This document shows positions 10,701 to 18,694 of a DNA stretch of 64,000 nt, one piece after another (the stretch's first letter is position 1; the number at the start of each line of letters is the position of its first letter). This DNA is from Pseudomonas graminis (GTDB lineage: Bacteria > Pseudomonadota > Gammaproteobacteria > Pseudomonadales > Pseudomonadaceae). Under the pieces are notes generated by a model. It was given only the letters and a program-made list of their open reading frames with translations, did not search any database and was not told the origin of the DNA. Location of the stretch: contig NZ_CP053746.1 of the NCBI RefSeq assembly GCF_013201545.1, positions 3,424,501-3,488,500 on the forward strand, in the 5' to 3' direction. Made by a program: the position numbers and the translations under genes.

Positions 10701-12393
10701 ACCCCGGGAGAACCTGAAAATTAGTCGCAACTATGCCGGCAACATCAACGCTGGCGTCAGCGGCCCGGTCACAGGACCTGCGTACCTGGGCGGACGGGTC
10801 AACGTCGAGCCGGAGCGTACTTATGGCCTGACCTTCACCCGGTACGAGCGCGGCCTCAAGGTCTCGATGAACCGCGACGGCGCCGTGGCCGGCGGCGGCA
10901 ACATTGGCTTCGGCGCCGGCTTTGCCGATCACGCCGCGCCGAAACAGGACACCTCCGCCAACCTGATACAGAACGGCAGCTGGTTAGGCGTCAGTGCCGA
11001 CCTCAAATACAAATACACCGAGAGCAACGCGCTGAGTTTTTTCGTGCGCGACGAGGACATCGAAGGCTTCGTGCGCGACCTGACCAGCACACCGTTGCAA
11101 AGGAGTGGCGACGCGCAGGGGGCAGTGGCCAGCCGGCTGCATCCCCTGTCTTTCCTGGATGAAAGCTCCGAGCAGGAAGTGCGCACCGGCACCAAGCACA
11201 ACGCCGATGTGGACCTTAATCTTGGCGCCGAATACCGGCTCAATGCAGGGCAGATAGGCGCGAAGCCGGTCAAGGGCTTCTTGCGTGTCTCAGCGGGTGC
11301 TGTGGGCACCGCCAACCTGGCCAGCTACGAGCGGGAGCGGGTGGAAGGGCGCGGGTCGGACGGTTTGCGCACCGACATCCGCAGCGACAACAGGGTGCGT
11401 TTTCTGGAGAAAGGCGGCGCGACTGCCTATGCGCGGCTGTTCGATGCAGCGTTCAGCTCGCAGCCTAACCACGTGTTTCTGTCGGGCGGGGTACCGACGG
11501 GTGTCACTGCCAGCGTCGTGGTGGAGAACAAGACCGGCAAAGCGTTTGATATCCGTTTCAAGGACACCTTGCCGTTGCTGCCGGCGGAGACCAAAGCACT
11601 GGCCAGCACACTGGAAAAGGCGTTTCCGCTGATCGATGCGCCCGACCTGTCGGGCAAGGACGCAAAGGCGCAACTGGATGCGCTGGCCTCGACCTACGCC
11701 AGGGTGACGATCCCGTCCGCCGAACCGTTGACCAATGCGCAATACGCGGCGCTCAACAGCCTCAGCCAGACCCAGCGCCAGGACAGGGCGGCGGATCAGA
11801 ACACCCGGCTGATGACGACCATGGATTTCACCACCAAACAGAGCAACGTCAACCGCATCGACCGTGCCAGCAACAGCAAACGCGCCACCGATCCGGTGCG
11901 CGCCTGGCTGGGGGGGACGACTAACCCGGGCAACGCCGAGAGAATCGCCGGCCTGATGAGTCAGGACCCGCAACTGGCCGGGTTGCTGAAGGAGCTGCAG
12001 GACCGCCGGGGCACGACCCGGGCGGAGATCAAACTGGAAGTGACGGACGACGCCAAGGCCGAGATCGATCAACAGGCCATCGCCGGGACACTCACCGACG
12101 CCGGGTTGAAGAGGATTCTGGACAATGAGCAAAACCTGCGCATCAAGAGCATTTCGGTGTTCCGCAACGCAGCCAAGGAAGACTCGTTCACCTTGCCGGG
12201 GGTGTGGACCAATTTCCGCAGCGGCAGCAACCTGAGTGTCGAGCGGCTGCGCGGCGAGATCACCTTCGACTACGCCGAGGCCCAGCAGGCACCTGTAGGC
12301 TACAAACTGGAAGGGCAGTTGACGGCCGAGCGCGACACGCCGTCATTGAGGGACATGGCGGCCACGGGGGCGGGCAGCTATCGGCCGACGTAA
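7789..12393 (+). CDS. avrE: AvrE-family type III effector
   Basis: AvrE-family effectors are large proteins delivered into plant cells, where they form membrane pores that cause water-soaking. The 1534-aa protein has an N-terminal half of beta-propeller-like repeats (for example DGGGRLYRGRLP, SDGHLRAHDQKG), a helical middle and a beta-rich C-terminal half. The C-terminus ends with the family pattern GYKLEGQLTAERDTPSLRDMA. It is shorter than P. syringae AvrE1 (about 1800 aa). The deficit appears to be in the disordered N-terminal region, since recognisable family sequence starts within about 60 residues. No chaperone gene (shcE/avrF) is adjacent. The start codon has a poor ribosome site. Expression should be HrpL-dependent. 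Confidence 0.93.
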   Translation: MRFDNPLRSLQHFGASVFRRHDGAQQPTTGPNSGVPLQPLGPPTRLALAVNAQGRVEVSDRATIGGLDNEQRLLSEILNKPGQSFAQHPGGQLIDAHGFAVRADASAHTVHAYVASRPHRAGGTPPPIPFDKGHLAQKSGIFEGAGRDVWTLHDKQLFRFGGDASWHAAGLPDGHEGKFKSLSLDGNDVHALDEAGVVWKLGDSQPTRVMFAHPVSATAVQGNELLGVSTHDGAVHLEEPEGRSTELTLNNAPLGDKKADKPSAIGTAGSHLLMVDGGGRLYRGRLPTGDPWPDTLNLQPHAATELAVAEFGKLTFSGLFNDQAGNLNARFKDGHGKEHTAQWDATKGDFVPGWNLSQSTAVVKQRNLPALVPDAHEMIHLDGGSVAHKDGQLLVKDPRTDEWSKGSESNLQDLHRGNDGFAYVVDKEGAVKRLAVQAQALSRTMGSGPDLTTGHGTEVKAGATLRGAQDVVAEKIAVLNDDRYVTLSDGHLRAHDQKGTRQALPPLPGFGDDETLGIPDPHEVDQRHIQDMTIAGGDLYVLKAGALFRMAAQHWQGGKQGLGVHHQDQSAWELVEPNLPAGVSVDSIRTAPDGALLLKHGTTEQQLGADGSLIAPAPQDARLTRQHALHQRLADREDALGRFTRHGNLKVNAAVLGRANMETVTPREATPGPLNYLRSHLRVGSGLRKPFDKATHAFKGRKGLAEVYQTESDMLARLDQRWRTRPTSRVPAMSERLEQIRGNGAFIKNPKADLLADVIERATQTVAEDTERLLRSLAQDHGVLMSDGQDNPTFTPSKPVANDMVAGLAHSLAVSGVTGTPLNGLLEQLTSQRFQVGHRKPEGDRDRGDAQALVKARLALNADVLFQLNQQLDLLTAAAREGNASNALLDGVANTLEQTYAKEYANAPLKKYTDAGFRSHTELEASYDASKTMLKYFRDEKHPMTQNLRAGMDVPPARMSEELSTALRQLKPRENLKISRNYAGNINAGVSGPVTGPAYLGGRVNVEPERTYGLTFTRYERGLKVSMNRDGAVAGGGNIGFGAGFADHAAPKQDTSANLIQNGSWLGVSADLKYKYTESNALSFFVRDEDIEGFVRDLTSTPLQRSGDAQGAVASRLHPLSFLDESSEQEVRTGTKHNADVDLNLGAEYRLNAGQIGAKPVKGFLRVSAGAVGTANLASYERERVEGRGSDGLRTDIRSDNRVRFLEKGGATAYARLFDAAFSSQPNHVFLSGGVPTGVTASVVVENKTGKAFDIRFKDTLPLLPAETKALASTLEKAFPLIDAPDLSGKDAKAQLDALASTYARVTIPSAEPLTNAQYAALNSLSQTQRQDRAADQNTRLMTTMDFTTKQSNVNRIDRASNSKRATDPVRAWLGGTTNPGNAERIAGLMSQDPQLAGLLKELQDRRGTTRAEIKLEVTDDAKAEIDQQAIAGTLTDAGLKRILDNEQNLRIKSISVFRNAAKEDSFTLPGVWTNFRSGSNLSVERLRGEITFDYAEAQQAPVGYKLEGQLTAERDTPSLRDMAATGAGSYRPT

Positions 12394-12471
12394 CCCCAAC
12401 GTTCACCCGCTTCGGTCGGCGTTGTCAGCCCGGCCGAAGCCTGAACTTTCCGCGATTCAGCCCCTCGCCAC

Positions 12472-12499
12472 GGAACCGTTCAGGCAGCCGTGCCACACA
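12472..12499 (+). promoter_or_regulatory. hrp box of hrpH
   Basis: GGAACC, a 15-base spacer and CCACACA lie 26 bp before the hrpH start, giving it a HrpL promoter independent of avrE. Confidence 0.92.
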
Positions 12500-12525
12500 G
12501 CATAAACCTCTCAGGATGACCTCCC

Positions 12526-13614
12526 ATGCCGCCTGCCTTCCGCCCGTACCCGGGCGCTTTGCGTGTCGTTCGCCCGATGCGCATCGCTTCACTGACTGTC
12601 GCGATGTTGTGTGCCGGTTGCCAGTCTTACGGGCCGCCCGAGGCAAGTACCGAACGCACGCCGCGCCTGGTGGCGGGGCTCCATCGCAGTGCAGAACCGG
12701 TGGCGTATTCACGGCCGACGCAACCCTACGACGGCAGTGATATCTGGCAGCGGATGGGACAGGATTTCCGCCTGGCCGACGACAACGGCGTCAACGAACG
12801 CATCGTGCGCCAGCGCGACTGGCTGCTGGGCAATGCAGGGTTCATCCGCAATGCCAGTCAGCGGGCCAGCCCGTACCTCCACTTCATCGTCGACACCCTT
12901 GATCAGCGCGCGATGCCGGCGGAGCTGGCCTTGCTGCCGATCATCGAAAGCGCCTACAACCCCAAAGCCAATTCGACCCGTAACGCCGCAGGGCTGTGGC
13001 AGTTCATGGCTGCCACCGGGCGTGATTTCGACCTGCGTCAGACCGCCTGGTATGACGGTCGGCGGGACGTGGTGGCGTCCAGTAAAGCGGCGATGGATTA
13101 CCTGACCCGTCTGCACACCCAGTTCGGCGGCGACTGGTTGCTGGCGATGGCGGCTTATAACGCGGGGGAGGGCACGGTGAGCCGGGCCATCGACGCGAAT
13201 CAGCGCCGAGGTCTGCCTACGGATTACTGGCACCTCAGCTTGCCCAGGGAAACCCAGGATTACGTGCCGCGCCTGCTGGCACTGTCGTTGCTGGTGCGCG
13301 AACCCGAGAGCTATGGCGTGAAGCTCAGCCCGGTGGCCAATGTGCCTTATTTCACGGTGCTGGAGCTGGCGCGGCCGGTGGACCTTGAGCGCCTCGCGGT
13401 CAGTGCCGGCATCGATCGCTCGGTGCTGTTGAACCTCAATCCGGCGTTTCTGCGCAAAAAAACCGCCGATGGACCCTCCCGCGTGCTGGTGCCCCGTGAC
13501 CAGTTCGAGCAGCTTTCTGCCACCCTCGGCAAAATGACCGACGATGTCATGCCCGGTAACGAGGCACTGGCGGTCAGCACTGCTGCCGTCCCAGCGGGTA
13601 CAGTTCGTCCCTGA
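12526..13614 (+). CDS. hrpH: HrpH-like lytic murein transglycosylase, lipoprotein
   Basis: This enzyme cleaves peptidoglycan and probably opens the wall for the secretion apparatus or pilus. The 362-aa protein has a signal sequence ending in the lipobox LCAGC. A family-1 (MltD-like) transglycosylase domain covers about residues 115-265, with catalytic glutamate in LLPIIESAYNPKA, then AAGLWQFM and MAAYNAGEGTV. The C-terminal part resembles a LysM-type region (VSAGIDRSVLLNLNPAFL). In P. syringae the equivalent gene (CEL ORF1, hrpH) also lies beside hrpR. AGGATG precedes the ATG and a hrp box drives it. Confidence 0.88.
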   Translation: MPPAFRPYPGALRVVRPMRIASLTVAMLCAGCQSYGPPEASTERTPRLVAGLHRSAEPVAYSRPTQPYDGSDIWQRMGQDFRLADDNGVNERIVRQRDWLLGNAGFIRNASQRASPYLHFIVDTLDQRAMPAELALLPIIESAYNPKANSTRNAAGLWQFMAATGRDFDLRQTAWYDGRRDVVASSKAAMDYLTRLHTQFGGDWLLAMAAYNAGEGTVSRAIDANQRRGLPTDYWHLSLPRETQDYVPRLLALSLLVREPESYGVKLSPVANVPYFTVLELARPVDLERLAVSAGIDRSVLLNLNPAFLRKKTADGPSRVLVPRDQFEQLSATLGKMTDDVMPGNEALAVSTAAVPAGTVRP

Positions 13615-14664
13615 CACAACGCGTCCGCCAGGCGATTGTCCGCCTGGGGCCTATTTTTGGCAGCAATGAGCCCGTCGTGTGTCAGCCCGGACACATGCTT
13701 GCTCGCCTGCTTTTCAGCCTTCCTCCGCCCCCAGGTCAGCCGGTTGGCACTTATTCACGCAATCAATTAACCCGACTCTCACCGAACTTTCGGGCGATGT
13801 GTAAAAGCGCTGATACATCGTGGCCGGTTGCCGCTGAAGACACAATTAGAAACATCCGTGGCGGTGGGCGGATAAAGGCTGTGGGTTAATTGGCGTTACC
13901 TGCGGAGCGACCATCCGGGACAGTGCGTAGTTGGATCCTATTATCCAGTCAGTGTCGACGCGCAAACCTTTGCTTTGCTTTTAATAGCCCAGATGAACGA
14001 CCGCTTGTTGTCCGACCCGCTAGATTCAAGGGTTCTAGGCCTATACGCGGGAGTACAGTAAATGGCGTTCGGAAAACCGAGTTGAAGCAGTCGGATTTCC
14101 GAACACAGTTAAACTAGCAGTGTTATTAACTAATCAATAAGGTTTAAATGATTTGGTAACTTCGATGGTTGGCGACGTGTTACATAAGTTCAGTGAGGTG
14201 ACGCGATATGAGTTGGGCGAGTTAGCGAGGTTTAGTAAGTGGTCGTTGGGTAATATAGTTACAAAGTCGAGTTAAAACGCGGCCCTCCGATAAGTACGAG
14301 TTTACGCAAGCTTAATTAATAAGTTTGACGGTTGCCGGTGACGCGAAGGAAGGAGCAACCTCGCCATTCAGTACGGAGTGCACCATGGCAGAGCATAACC
14401 CGCTGATTGTTAAGCTATTGTGATGCACGCGCCAGGCAGTCCGGGCCCTCGGCACTCCCGCGTAAGTCATCGCCCAGTCGGGGGCAAGGGATAATTTGAA
14501 ATAGCCGTTTGAATGTTTTGCGGATAATTAGTTGGTGTCCTTCAATAAAGTCAAAGTGCTATCACCGAGGTGTATCTCGCGACGTCGGGGAACTAAAATT
14601 AATTATTGCTGCCTTTGGAATGCGTGGTATTAATAAATCGCTTGCCCCACTACAAGAGGTATCG
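13615..14664. other. About 1 kb without a supported gene, upstream of hrpR
   Basis: Between hrpH and hrpR I find no convincing gene on either strand. Short open frames here lack ribosome sites and family resemblance. From about 14000 to 14660 the DNA is clearly richer in A and T than its neighbours and contains a strong inverted repeat. It presumably holds the hrpRS promoter and its control sites, and could be the remnant of a lost effector/chaperone segment. No hrp box or REP was seen in it. Confidence 0.6.
14067..14104. repeat. Strong inverted repeat (13 of 14 bp) upstream of hrpR
   Basis: GTTCGGAAAACCGA and its near-perfect reverse complement TCGGATTTCCGAAC flank a 10-base loop. No T-run follows, so it looks more like a protein-binding site or an RNA hairpin than a terminator. 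It is about 560 bp upstream of the hrpR start. Confidence 0.75.
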
Positions 14665-15606
14665 ATGAGAGAAGAAATCGATGTAAGCGACTGTCCGCGT
14701 CAGCCTGAAACTGTAGCGCTGGATATCCAGCAGATAGCATTGAATACCGCAAACCTGAGTATGGATTTGCTGCTGTGCGGGGAGACGGGAACAGGCAAAG
14801 ACACGCTGGCCAAACGTATTCATGACCTGTCCGGTCGGACAGGTTCTTTCATCGGTATGAACTGCGCTGCGATTCCGGAATCCCTGGCGGAGAGTCAGTT
14901 GTTCGGGGTGGTGAACGGCGCGTATACCGGCGTCAGTCGGTCCCGGGAGGGGTACATCGAGGCGGCCTGCGGCGGCACGCTGTACCTCGACGAGATCGAC
15001 AGCATGCCGCTGAGTCTGCAGGCCAAGCTGCTGCGGATTCTGGAAACCCGGGGCATCGAGCGACTGGGCTCGACTGACTTCATTCCGGTGGACCTTCGGG
15101 TTATCGCCTCGGCGCAGCGGCCTCTGGATGAACTCGTGGAACAAGGGCTTTTTCGTCGCGACCTGTTTTTTCGGCTCAACGTGCTGACCATTCAAATGCC
15201 AGCCTTGCGCAAGCGTCGCGAACAGATCCTGCCGTTGTTCGACCAGTTCACCCAGGAAGTCGCCGCCGATTTCGGTTGCCCGGTACCCGAACTGGATAAT
15301 CGTCTGGTGCAGCTGCTCCTCAGCCATTCATGGCCGGGAAACATTCGCGAATTGAAGTCCGCGGCCAAGCGTTTTGTGCTGGGTTTCCCGCTGCTGGGCG
15401 GCGATGCCCCTCCGGATCGCGATCAGGAAACGGGGTTGAAGACCCAACTGCGGGTCATCGAAAGAATGCTCATCGAAGACGCACTCAAGCGTCACAAGCA
15501 CAGCCTGGAAGCGGTGGTGCAGGAGCTCGACATTCCCCGGCGCACCTTGTATCACCGGATGAAAGAGCTGGGCATGAATGACGAAGACTCAGCAGCAATT
15601 TTGTAG
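14665..15606 (+). CDS. hrpR: HrpR, sigma54 enhancer-binding activator of hrpL
   Basis: HrpR and HrpS form a hetero-hexamer that opens the sigma54 promoter of hrpL. The 313-aa protein has an AAA+ domain with Walker A GETGTGKDT (residues 39-47), the sigma54-contacting loop as GAYTG (85-89), Walker B TLYLDEID and an arginine-finger region. A C-terminal helix-turn-helix follows (PRRTLYHRMKELG). As is usual for HrpR/HrpS, there is no receiver domain. I chose the ATG at 14665, behind AAGAGGT. The frame stays open to 14509, but that extension has no family match. Confidence 0.94.
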   Translation: MREEIDVSDCPRQPETVALDIQQIALNTANLSMDLLLCGETGTGKDTLAKRIHDLSGRTGSFIGMNCAAIPESLAESQLFGVVNGAYTGVSRSREGYIEAACGGTLYLDEIDSMPLSLQAKLLRILETRGIERLGSTDFIPVDLRVIASAQRPLDELVEQGLFRRDLFFRLNVLTIQMPALRKRREQILPLFDQFTQEVAADFGCPVPELDNRLVQLLLSHSWPGNIRELKSAAKRFVLGFPLLGGDAPPDRDQETGLKTQLRVIERMLIEDALKRHKHSLEAVVQELDIPRRTLYHRMKELGMNDEDSAAIL

Positions 15607-15693
15607 GACCGGCTTCAGCCGGGAAGGGGCCGGTGTGGGCGGCATCAAACGTGTGGTGTAACGCCTGACGCCTTCCCGGCTGAAGCCGGTCCC
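15603..15693. repeat. REP doublet (REPIN) between hrpR and hrpS
   Basis: A REP (ACCGGCTTCAGCCGGGAAGG core) overlaps the end of hrpR. A second, inverted copy sits at about 15671-15693. The pair fills most of the 151-bp gap between the two activator genes and can fold into one long hairpin. Confidence 0.9.
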
Positions 15694-15757
15694 CCCAACC
15701 TCGCAGCCAATCTCGCGCAGCCAATGTCGCGCAACCCTGAAATGCCAGAGGTCGTGG

Positions 15758-16666
15758 ATGAGTGTGTACGAGTTATTCGATGAGCAACTGGAGGACGACC
15801 ATCAGGTGCCGAACCTGCGCGTGGTCGCCCGCAGTCTCGGTCAGTTGGGGATCGACCTGTTGTTGTCAGGCGAAACCGGTACCGGCAAGGACACGGTCGC
15901 CAGCCGGATTCACGCGCTGTCCGGTCGCAAGGGCCGGCTGGTCGCGATGAACTGCGCGGCCATCCCGGAATCCCTGGCCGAGAGCGAATTGTTCGGCGTG
16001 GTCAGCGGCGCCTACACCGGCGCTGATCGGGCGCGGGTCGGGTACATCGAGGCGGCGCAGGGCGGCACCCTGTACCTCGACGAGATCGACAGCATGCCCC
16101 TGAGCCTGCAAGCCAAACTCCTGCGGGTGCTGGAAACGCGCTCCGTCGAACGGCTTGGCTCGACGACGCCCATTGCACTGGATGTCTGCGTCATCGCCTC
16201 GGCCCAGCGCTCCCTCGACGAGATGGTCGAACAGGGGCGTTTTCGCCGGGATCTGTATTTCCGCCTGAACGTATTGACCGTGACCCTGGCGCCGCTGCGC
16301 GAGCAGCGGGCGCGCATCCTTCCGCTGTTCGCCCGTTTCGCTGAGGCGGCGGCGCAGGAGTCGGGTATTTCGGTGCCCGAGACCACCGGCGTGCTGCGTC
16401 ACGTCCTGCTCAACCATGACTGGCCTGGCAACATCCGCGAACTGAAATCAGCGGCCAAGCGTCACGTCATGGGCTTTCCGCTGCTGGGCGGCGAGTCCGG
16501 CGAGGAGGGCGAGTCATCGGGGCTTAAATCGCAGCTGCGGGTGATCGAAAAAGCGCTGATCCAGGCCGCGCTCAAGCGTCACAACAACAGCGTCGAGGCC
16601 GTGAGCCAGGAGCTCGACATTCCCCGTCGCACGCTCTACCACCGCATGAAAGAACTCGACGTCTGA
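15758..16666 (+). CDS. hrpS: HrpS, sigma54 enhancer-binding activator of hrpL
   Basis: The 302-aa partner of HrpR shows Walker A GETGTGKDT (38-46), the loop GAYTGAD, TLYLDEID and the C-terminal helix-turn-helix PRRTLYHRMKEL. It is a clear paralogue of HrpR and runs collinearly with it. HrpS is the target of the anti-activator HrpV encoded at 23713. In P. syringae hrpRS form an operon; here a REP doublet separates them, and I see no independent promoter that I can be sure of. Confidence 0.94.
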   Translation: MSVYELFDEQLEDDHQVPNLRVVARSLGQLGIDLLLSGETGTGKDTVASRIHALSGRKGRLVAMNCAAIPESLAESELFGVVSGAYTGADRARVGYIEAAQGGTLYLDEIDSMPLSLQAKLLRVLETRSVERLGSTTPIALDVCVIASAQRSLDEMVEQGRFRRDLYFRLNVLTVTLAPLREQRARILPLFARFAEAAAQESGISVPETTGVLRHVLLNHDWPGNIRELKSAAKRHVMGFPLLGGESGEEGESSGLKSQLRVIEKALIQAALKRHNNSVEAVSQELDIPRRTLYHRMKELDV

Positions 16667-16762
16667 CCTTCGCTCACCGCGCGGCTTCCGGCGACACAGG
16701 CTCGTCGACACGTCCCTGTCCGCAGCTTGCGTGAACATCCCGAATTTTATTGAGCCCCATGC

Positions 16763-16791
16763 GGAACCGATCCCGAGGTCCGGGCCACCCA
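16763..16791 (+). promoter_or_regulatory. hrp box of the hrpA operon
   Basis: GGAACC, a 16-base spacer and CCACCCA lie 46 bp before the hrpA start. Confidence 0.93.
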
Positions 16792-16836
16792 TTGGCACCA
16801 AGCACTTTCGCTGGTGATGACTCAGGAGTGTTCGAC

Positions 16837-17166
16837 ATGAATCCAATCTCAATGGTCGGTGGCTTCGCCAACAGCGCGATCAACGCGGGCGGGCAAATGA
16901 CTCAGCAGGCAGCCAGCGCTGTGACCAACGTCAAGCAGGAAAACCAGATCACCGAGTCCGCTGCCCCTTCCAAGGCCGAAGCTGCACAAAACGCCGCTAC
17001 CGAGAAGGCCGATGCAAGCCAGGCGCGTCTGATTGCCATGCAGACCGAAGCCGACATTCGCAAGCAGACCAACGACGTCCTCAGCGCCATCCGTTCCGGC
17101 AAGGAAGACAGCGCCAACAAAGCGATCAGTGCCGAGGCGCAGAACGCCAAGGGCATCAGCTACTGA
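16837..17166 (+). CDS. hrpA: HrpA, Hrp pilus subunit
   Basis: HrpA is the pilin that builds the long Hrp pilus through which effectors leave the cell. The 109-aa protein is small, rich in Ala, Gln, Asn and Ser, cysteine-free and mostly helical. Its C-terminal part (ARLIAMQTEADIRKQTNDVL ... NAKGISY) carries the conserved end of P. syringae pilins, while the N-terminal half differs, as is usual for this surface-exposed protein. I chose the ATG at 16837, behind CAGGAG. An in-frame ATG at 16750 lies upstream of the hrp box and is excluded. Confidence 0.93.
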   Translation: MNPISMVGGFANSAINAGGQMTQQAASAVTNVKQENQITESAAPSKAEAAQNAATEKADASQARLIAMQTEADIRKQTNDVLSAIRSGKEDSANKAISAEAQNAKGISY

Positions 17167-17177
17167 TCGGTCCGAGC

Positions 17178-17196
17178 GCCCCCTGAAAAAGGGGGC
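17178..17196 (+). terminator. Hairpin between hrpA and hrpZ
   Basis: GCCCCC and GGGGGC enclose a 7-base A-rich loop directly after hrpA. No T-run follows. It could limit read-through or protect the 3' end of hrpA mRNA. Confidence 0.55.
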
Positions 17197-17219
17197 ATCC
17201 ACTTGAGGATGGAGGTCTC

Positions 17220-18269
17220 ATGCTAAGTCTCAATGCCAATACCAATCCGCTGCAAAACCTGCACATCGGTACCGTGGTTTCCCAGCCCGCGCTGGGCGGC
17301 GACAAGACCCCGCAGTCGCTGAAGGACGTCATCGATCAGCTCGCTCAGGCGCTGACCAAAGGCGGGCACCTGGACAAGGAATCGCCGCTGGGCCAGATGG
17401 TCGGCAAGCAGATGGAGAAGAACAACCCGCTGGCGTCGCTGATCGGCGGCAATCCGGACATGATCAAGGCCGCACTGGGCGACCTGATCAAAGACAAGCT
17501 GGGCGACAACTTTGGCGCCGCAGCGGATGCAGGCCAGGCGGGTGCCGGCGCGCCGGACCTGATGTCGCAGACCCTCAACGGTCTGGCCAAGGCGTCACTG
17601 GATGACTTGCTGACCAAGCAGGGCGAGGGCACCACCTTCTCCAAAGGCGACATGCCGCTGCTGGAAAAAATCGCCGAATTCATGGACCAGCGTACGGCCC
17701 AGGACCCGCAGAAATTTCCCGCGCCGGACTCGGGCTCCTGGAAAAACGAGCTTAAGGAAGACGCCTTCCTCGACGGCAAGGAAACCGCTGCATTCCGCTC
17801 GGCACTGGACTCGCTGGGCACTCAGCTCGGTCAGCAACAGAACGGCGTGGGCGATGCAGGCGGTGGCGGGGGGCTTAACAATCCAGTAAGCAGCCTGTCC
17901 CCGACCGATCCATCGGGCGGCGCTGCGCAGACCCCGAACAGCGCGACTCAGGACCTCGGCCAACTGCTGGGTGACCTGCTGCAGAAAGGCGTCAACGCCA
18001 GCGTCGGCGGCGGCCTCGGTACGCCGATGAACGATGCGTCACAGTCCGGCGGTGCCACCAAAAGCGTGACCCAGGACCTGGGGCAACTGCTCAGCGGCCT
18101 GATCAAGAAAGGGCTGGAAGCTGAACAGAACGGTGCCGGCGTCAACGGCGCAGGCGGGCAACCCAATCCGTTCGCCCAGCACGATCAGCAAAACATGCTG
18201 GTCCAGGCCGCTTCCGCCCTCGTCTCGGCACTGGTGGGCGGTGGTAACACCAGCAACAGCCTGTCCTGA
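17220..18269 (+). CDS. hrpZ: HrpZ harpin
   Basis: Harpins are heat-stable, glycine-rich, cysteine-free proteins secreted through the Hrp pilus; they help translocation and trigger plant responses. The 349-aa protein fits: no cysteine, many Gly, Gln and Asn residues, and family stretches SLDDLLTKQGEG and DSGSWKNELKEDAFLDGKET. Two direct repeats of the type QDLGQLL-x-x-L-x-x-KG occur near residues 240 and 284, as in P. syringae HrpZ. The strong ribosome site AGGATGGAGG precedes the ATG. It is the second gene of the hrpA operon. Confidence 0.93.
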   Translation: MLSLNANTNPLQNLHIGTVVSQPALGGDKTPQSLKDVIDQLAQALTKGGHLDKESPLGQMVGKQMEKNNPLASLIGGNPDMIKAALGDLIKDKLGDNFGAAADAGQAGAGAPDLMSQTLNGLAKASLDDLLTKQGEGTTFSKGDMPLLEKIAEFMDQRTAQDPQKFPAPDSGSWKNELKEDAFLDGKETAAFRSALDSLGTQLGQQQNGVGDAGGGGGLNNPVSSLSPTDPSGGAAQTPNSATQDLGQLLGDLLQKGVNASVGGGLGTPMNDASQSGGATKSVTQDLGQLLSGLIKKGLEAEQNGAGVNGAGGQPNPFAQHDQQNMLVQAASALVSALVGGGNTSNSLS

Positions 18270-18310
18270 ACCCAGCCGCGACCCTCGACACCGTCTGCCG
18301 GAGAACACCC

Positions 18311-18685
18311 GTGACCCTTTCCAATGTCAATCAACTCAAATCGCCGTCCACCGATCTTGAGCCGCGCCTGGATCAGGGATTGGTCAGCGGGCCTTCGCAG
18401 GCGGACGTCGATCTGTTCAATGCCGCCATGCGTCCCGAGCTGTCGATGCAGCAAAGTCATTTGTCCGAACAGATCGCCAGCGCGCTGTCGGAACGCCTTG
18501 GTGCCACCGACAAGCTTTCGCAGCAAGCCGCGCGCAAGATGAAACGGGCGTCCACCACCGACGACCCGCTGGAAATTTCCCAGATGAGCCGGTCGCTGTC
18601 GCAGTATTCGCTGCAGATGGCGCTGACCACCAAAGTCGTCAGCAAGAGCGCCCAGGCCCTCGATAAACTGACGAATCTGCAGTAG
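18311..18685 (+). CDS. hrpB: HrpB, inner-rod/needle-adaptor component (SctI)
   Basis: The 124-aa protein starts with GTG behind GGAGAA. Its C-terminal helix (MSRSLSQYSLQMALTTKVVSKSAQALDKLTNLQ) is the pattern of SctI inner-rod proteins, which join the export gate to the pilus base. The N-terminal half is polar and probably disordered. It lies between hrpZ and hrcJ, as in P. syringae. Assignment rests on the C-terminal pattern and gene order. Confidence 0.88.
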   Translation: MTLSNVNQLKSPSTDLEPRLDQGLVSGPSQADVDLFNAAMRPELSMQQSHLSEQIASALSERLGATDKLSQQAARKMKRASTTDDPLEISQMSRSLSQYSLQMALTTKVVSKSAQALDKLTNLQ

Positions 18686-18694
18686 AGGCATGCC

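Noticed and set aside
13677..14117. Two ORFs of 70 and 75 codons after hrpH
   Set aside because: They have no ribosome sites, no family resemblance and unfavourable codon use. They butt against each other only by chance.
14385..14423. 12-codon ORF (MAEHNPLIVKLL) with GGAG upstream, possible leader peptide for hrpR
   Set aside because: It is too short to support without conservation data, and is about 240 bp from hrpR.
14509..14664. N-terminal extension of HrpR
   Set aside because: The added 52 residues have no family match or ribosome site, whereas AAGAGGT stands before the ATG at 14665.
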